DNA of 64,000 nucleotides from NCBI GenBank assembly GCA_000151295.1, contig GG745342.1:456447-520446 (forward strand). Reading direction: 5' to 3'. Numbering within the stretch: position 1 is the stretch's first letter; the number at the start of each line of letters is the position of its first letter. This DNA comes from Allomyces macrogynus ATCC 38327 (lineage: Eukaryota > Blastocladiomycota > Blastocladiomycetes > Blastocladiales > Blastocladiaceae). This document shows, piece after piece, positions 61,673 to 64,000 of the stretch. The notes under the pieces are model-generated. The model worked only from the letters and a program-made list of their open reading frames with translations, was not told where the DNA came from and made no database searches. The position numbers and the translations under genes are program-made.

Positions 61673-64000
61673 TCAATACCCGCGCGATACGCTACTCGAC
61701 CGGCGCACCCCGTGTCCACCGCGCGGTCCCAAATTCGACGGCACCGACGAGAACGAATCACCTCGGCGCGGCCGAGTGCCCGTTGGCGGCGTCGAGAGCA
61801 GTGTTCCAATCGATGCTGGCCGCGCGCTCAGTTGTGATCCTTGTTGCGGGCACCCGCAACCGCGCGGACCCACCATTGAGCAGGCCCCGTTGAAGTGGCA
61901 CAGGCAGGGGCAATGCGTGCTAACCGTCGATGATCCGTGCGGCGGACTCGTCATGGCCGTCTGGCTGGCAATAACCGAGTAGTCCGAGACGGCCGTCGTT
62001 CGCATCGACGCGGCCGCGGTCGTGCCGCCGTGCGCCGCCTGCCACGCGCGCGACCCGGGCCCGGCGCGCGAGTCGATCGACAAGTAGTCTTGCCGCCGGG
62101 GCTTGGGCGGCGGGACGGGCATCGGCACGGGCATCGGCATCACGGCGACGGGCGCCGCAGTAACGACTTGCGGTGCGGGCGGCAGCGGCACGGGCATCGG
62201 GCCACTCGGCGTATGCCGCGGCGGCGATGCCGGCGCCGGAGCCGAACTCGCGCGCGACTGCGGCGACCCCATGTGCATAACATGCTGCTGCGACGTGACG
62301 TGCTGCATGACGTTGCGGTCCGAGTCGCGGCGCACGTGCATGTGCTGCGTGCGCACGACATGCTGCTGCTCGCCCTCGTGCACTTGCTTCGAGGAGGCCT
62401 CGACGTGCGCGTGCGACATGGACGCGCCCGTGTCGAGCGTCGGGAACTGCGACGCCGATGGCATCTGGAAAACATTCGCGGGTCCAGTGGCCGCGGACAT
62501 GCACGACGGTTGGCGTGCCGCGCCGGTAAAGGGCAGGGGAGACCCAACCTGCGCCGCGTACCCGGCCGAACTGACGCGCGGCGGGACCGCAGGCTGCGCG
62601 GGCGGTGGCGACACATGCACCGACGTGGAGCGCGGGGGGATGACGCCCGAGCCGTACACGGGACTCGTGGAAGTAGGCGCGGCAGGCATCGGCAGCACCG
62701 CGGGCGGCACCGAAATGGACTGGTGGCGCGCATGCGACGAGGCCCGGCTATCCGCGCGTACGTGATGGTGAGCAGCAAATGCAGCCGCCGCGGCAGCAGC
62801 CTGCTGTTGCTGCGTTGAGGTGGCCGTCTGGTAGCTCGTCGAGTACCCACCGAGCTGGCTCGCGTAGTCGGCAGCCTGTTGCTGCTGCTGCTGGACTTGC
62901 GCAAATTGCTGATGTTGCTGCTGCTGTTGGACGGCCTGCACGTATTGCTGCTGCGACGCGTGCGCCTCGGCATGAGCGCACTGCTGCTGGGCCGTGGTCG
63001 TCGTGGTCACGACCTGCTGATGCTCGACAACCTGCTGCTGTTGTTGCTGCTGCTGTTGCATCGACGCTTGCGCACCCCACGTTTGGTCGTAGAATTCTAT
63101 GTGGATGGTCGCGTTAGCCAACGGCCTCGATCCATCCCAGAAATCAAGAGCGAATGAGCGTACCATGAACGTTCGTGCGCCCGCCCTGCGTCGGCGGCCG
63201 TCCAATGCTCCCCGACGGCCGTGGCTGGCCGTTGACGAGCAACGCATTCGTCTCAACCGCCGCAGCAGCACCGACCGTCGCTGCGGCTGTCGCCGTGACC
63301 GCCGCCGCATTCGTGACCACCATCGTCGTTGCCGTGCGCGACGACCGACTGCTCTTACTCGACACGGTCGTCATGACCGCGGCCAACCGTCCGAGCTGCG
63401 CGGCCTCGAGCCAGTCGTTGCGCTTCTTGGCGCTCACGCAACACCCAACGACCAGCAGGAACACCCATCCGGCAAACGTGACGAGCGCGCCGGCCGTGTA
63501 GTTGAGAATGATGTTGACGACAATGACCAGAATCAGCGCGCGCTTGTAGGACTCGCTGTAGAACTGGTTGGCGAAATCCGAGTACTTGCTCGCGATCCGG
63601 TCGACGAGCGGCTGGTACTGCTGGCCAGTCGGCGACTTGGGACTCGTTGTACCCGACCCAGACCCGCTGCCGGACCCAGAGCCAGCTCCGGTGCCCGCAG
63701 TGGACCCCGAACCGCTGCTTGGACCGCTCCCAGAGCTTGAGCCGCCGCTTGAAGCGCTCCCCGAGCTGGAACCGCTCCCGGACCCGGATCCCGAACCACT
63801 GCCTGCGCCGCTGGCCGATCCCGCGCCCGAGCTGGACCCGGAGCCGCTGCTGGATCCGCTCCCTGAGCTGGAGCCCGAACTTGAGCTCGACCCGCTGCTC
63901 TGGTTGGACCCAGAAGACGAACTCGAGCCGGAACCGGATCCGCTCGACGAACCGGAGCCCGACCCGGACCCACTACTCGATCCACTCCCAGCTCCACTCC
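61673..64000 (-). CDS. Ser/Gly-rich, membrane-spanning, glutamine-rich protein, 5' end outside the window
   Basis: Minus strand, two visible exons (64000-63164 and 63096-61673) joined by a 67-bp intron with GTACGC donor, CTAAC branch-like site and TAG acceptor; the frame enters from the right edge. The first visible 110 residues are almost pure Ser/Gly with a few Asn, Gln and Ala. Then QQYQPLVDRIASKYSDFANQ, two close hydrophobic stretches (RALILVIVVNIILNYTAGAL and VTFAGWVFLLVVGCCV), an Ala/Thr-rich piece, EFYDQTWGAQ across the intron, a long Gln-rich stretch (several poly-Q runs), and a Ser/Pro-rich tail with CPCLCHFNGACSM near the end. I do not recognise the family. It looks like a surface or wall-associated membrane protein with a cytosolic low-complexity tail; topology is inferred. 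Confidence 0.65.
62874..63060 (-). repeat. CTG/CAG trinucleotide-rich tract encoding poly-glutamine
   Basis: Interrupted runs of CAG/CAA on the minus strand code several runs of 4-9 Gln within the glutamine-rich protein. They are prone to length change. Confidence 0.85.

Overview
The window is nuclear DNA of a GC-rich fungus with compact, intron-containing genes. Most introns are 45-120 bp and many begin GTACG. Fungal-type genes (an Aur1-like inositolphosphoryl-ceramide synthase, a Gup1-like acyltransferase and a Snt2-type chromatin reader) sit beside genes that budding yeast lacks (SMG9, a CTC1-like telomere factor, a ceruloplasmin-type copper oxidase). This mix suggests an early-diverging lineage such as the Blastocladiomycota (an Allomyces-like genome). 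That placement is inferred from gene content and composition, not from a marker gene.

Layout. 0-6 kb: 3' part of POL5/MYBBP1A, a TPMT-family methyltransferase with four short introns, a PPIL1-type spliceosomal cyclophilin, and a small ACT-domain protein. 6-8.3 kb: decayed sequence, namely a leucine-rich F-box-like remnant and an orphan AMP-ligase C-terminus. 8.7-17 kb: Snt2-like BAH/PHD/SANT protein, ribosomal protein L24e and IPC synthase. 17.4-18.9 kb: a CpG-poor block with a broken kinesin motor. 19.6-28 kb: a two-domain ceruloplasmin-like multicopper oxidase and a complete P4-ATPase flippase. 28.4-36.4 kb: a broken DUF1399-like (glycine-rich-domain protein) gene, a probable NOT2-like gene, and two tandem decaying leucine-rich genes. 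36.8-46.2 kb: SMG7/EST1-like, SMG9 and CTC1-like genes. 47.4-53.5 kb: GNA1, a proline-rich protein with SUZ-like motifs, a second broken DUF1399 copy, and proline dehydrogenase with an EF-hand-like loop. 54.9-64 kb: a GUP1-like gene with a frameshift and a foreign-looking 3' end, a Tat-SF1/Cus2-like splicing factor, VPS2/CHMP2, and the 3' part of a Ser/Gly-rich, membrane-spanning, glutamine-rich protein.

How the genes relate. Most are single-copy housekeeping genes: ribosome biogenesis, splicing (PPIL1, Tat-SF1), nonsense-mediated decay (SMG7, SMG9), chromatin, membrane lipid asymmetry and sphingolipid synthesis, GPI/wall precursors (GNA1, Gup1) and ESCRT-III. They are split between strands without operon-like organisation. 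The striking neighbourhood is SMG7/EST1, SMG9 and CTC1-like: two NMD factors and a telomere-capping candidate within 10 kb. Between the healthy genes lie islands of CpG-depleted, TpG/CpA-rich DNA that carry pseudogenes (kinesin, leucine-rich family) and abut the broken GUP1 3' end. This points to methylation-driven decay of repeated DNA.

Exon boundaries were set by conserved protein motifs, reading phase and GT/AG signals. Starts for RPL24, the IPC synthase and SMG7, and the whole structure of the NOT2-like gene, remain uncertain.
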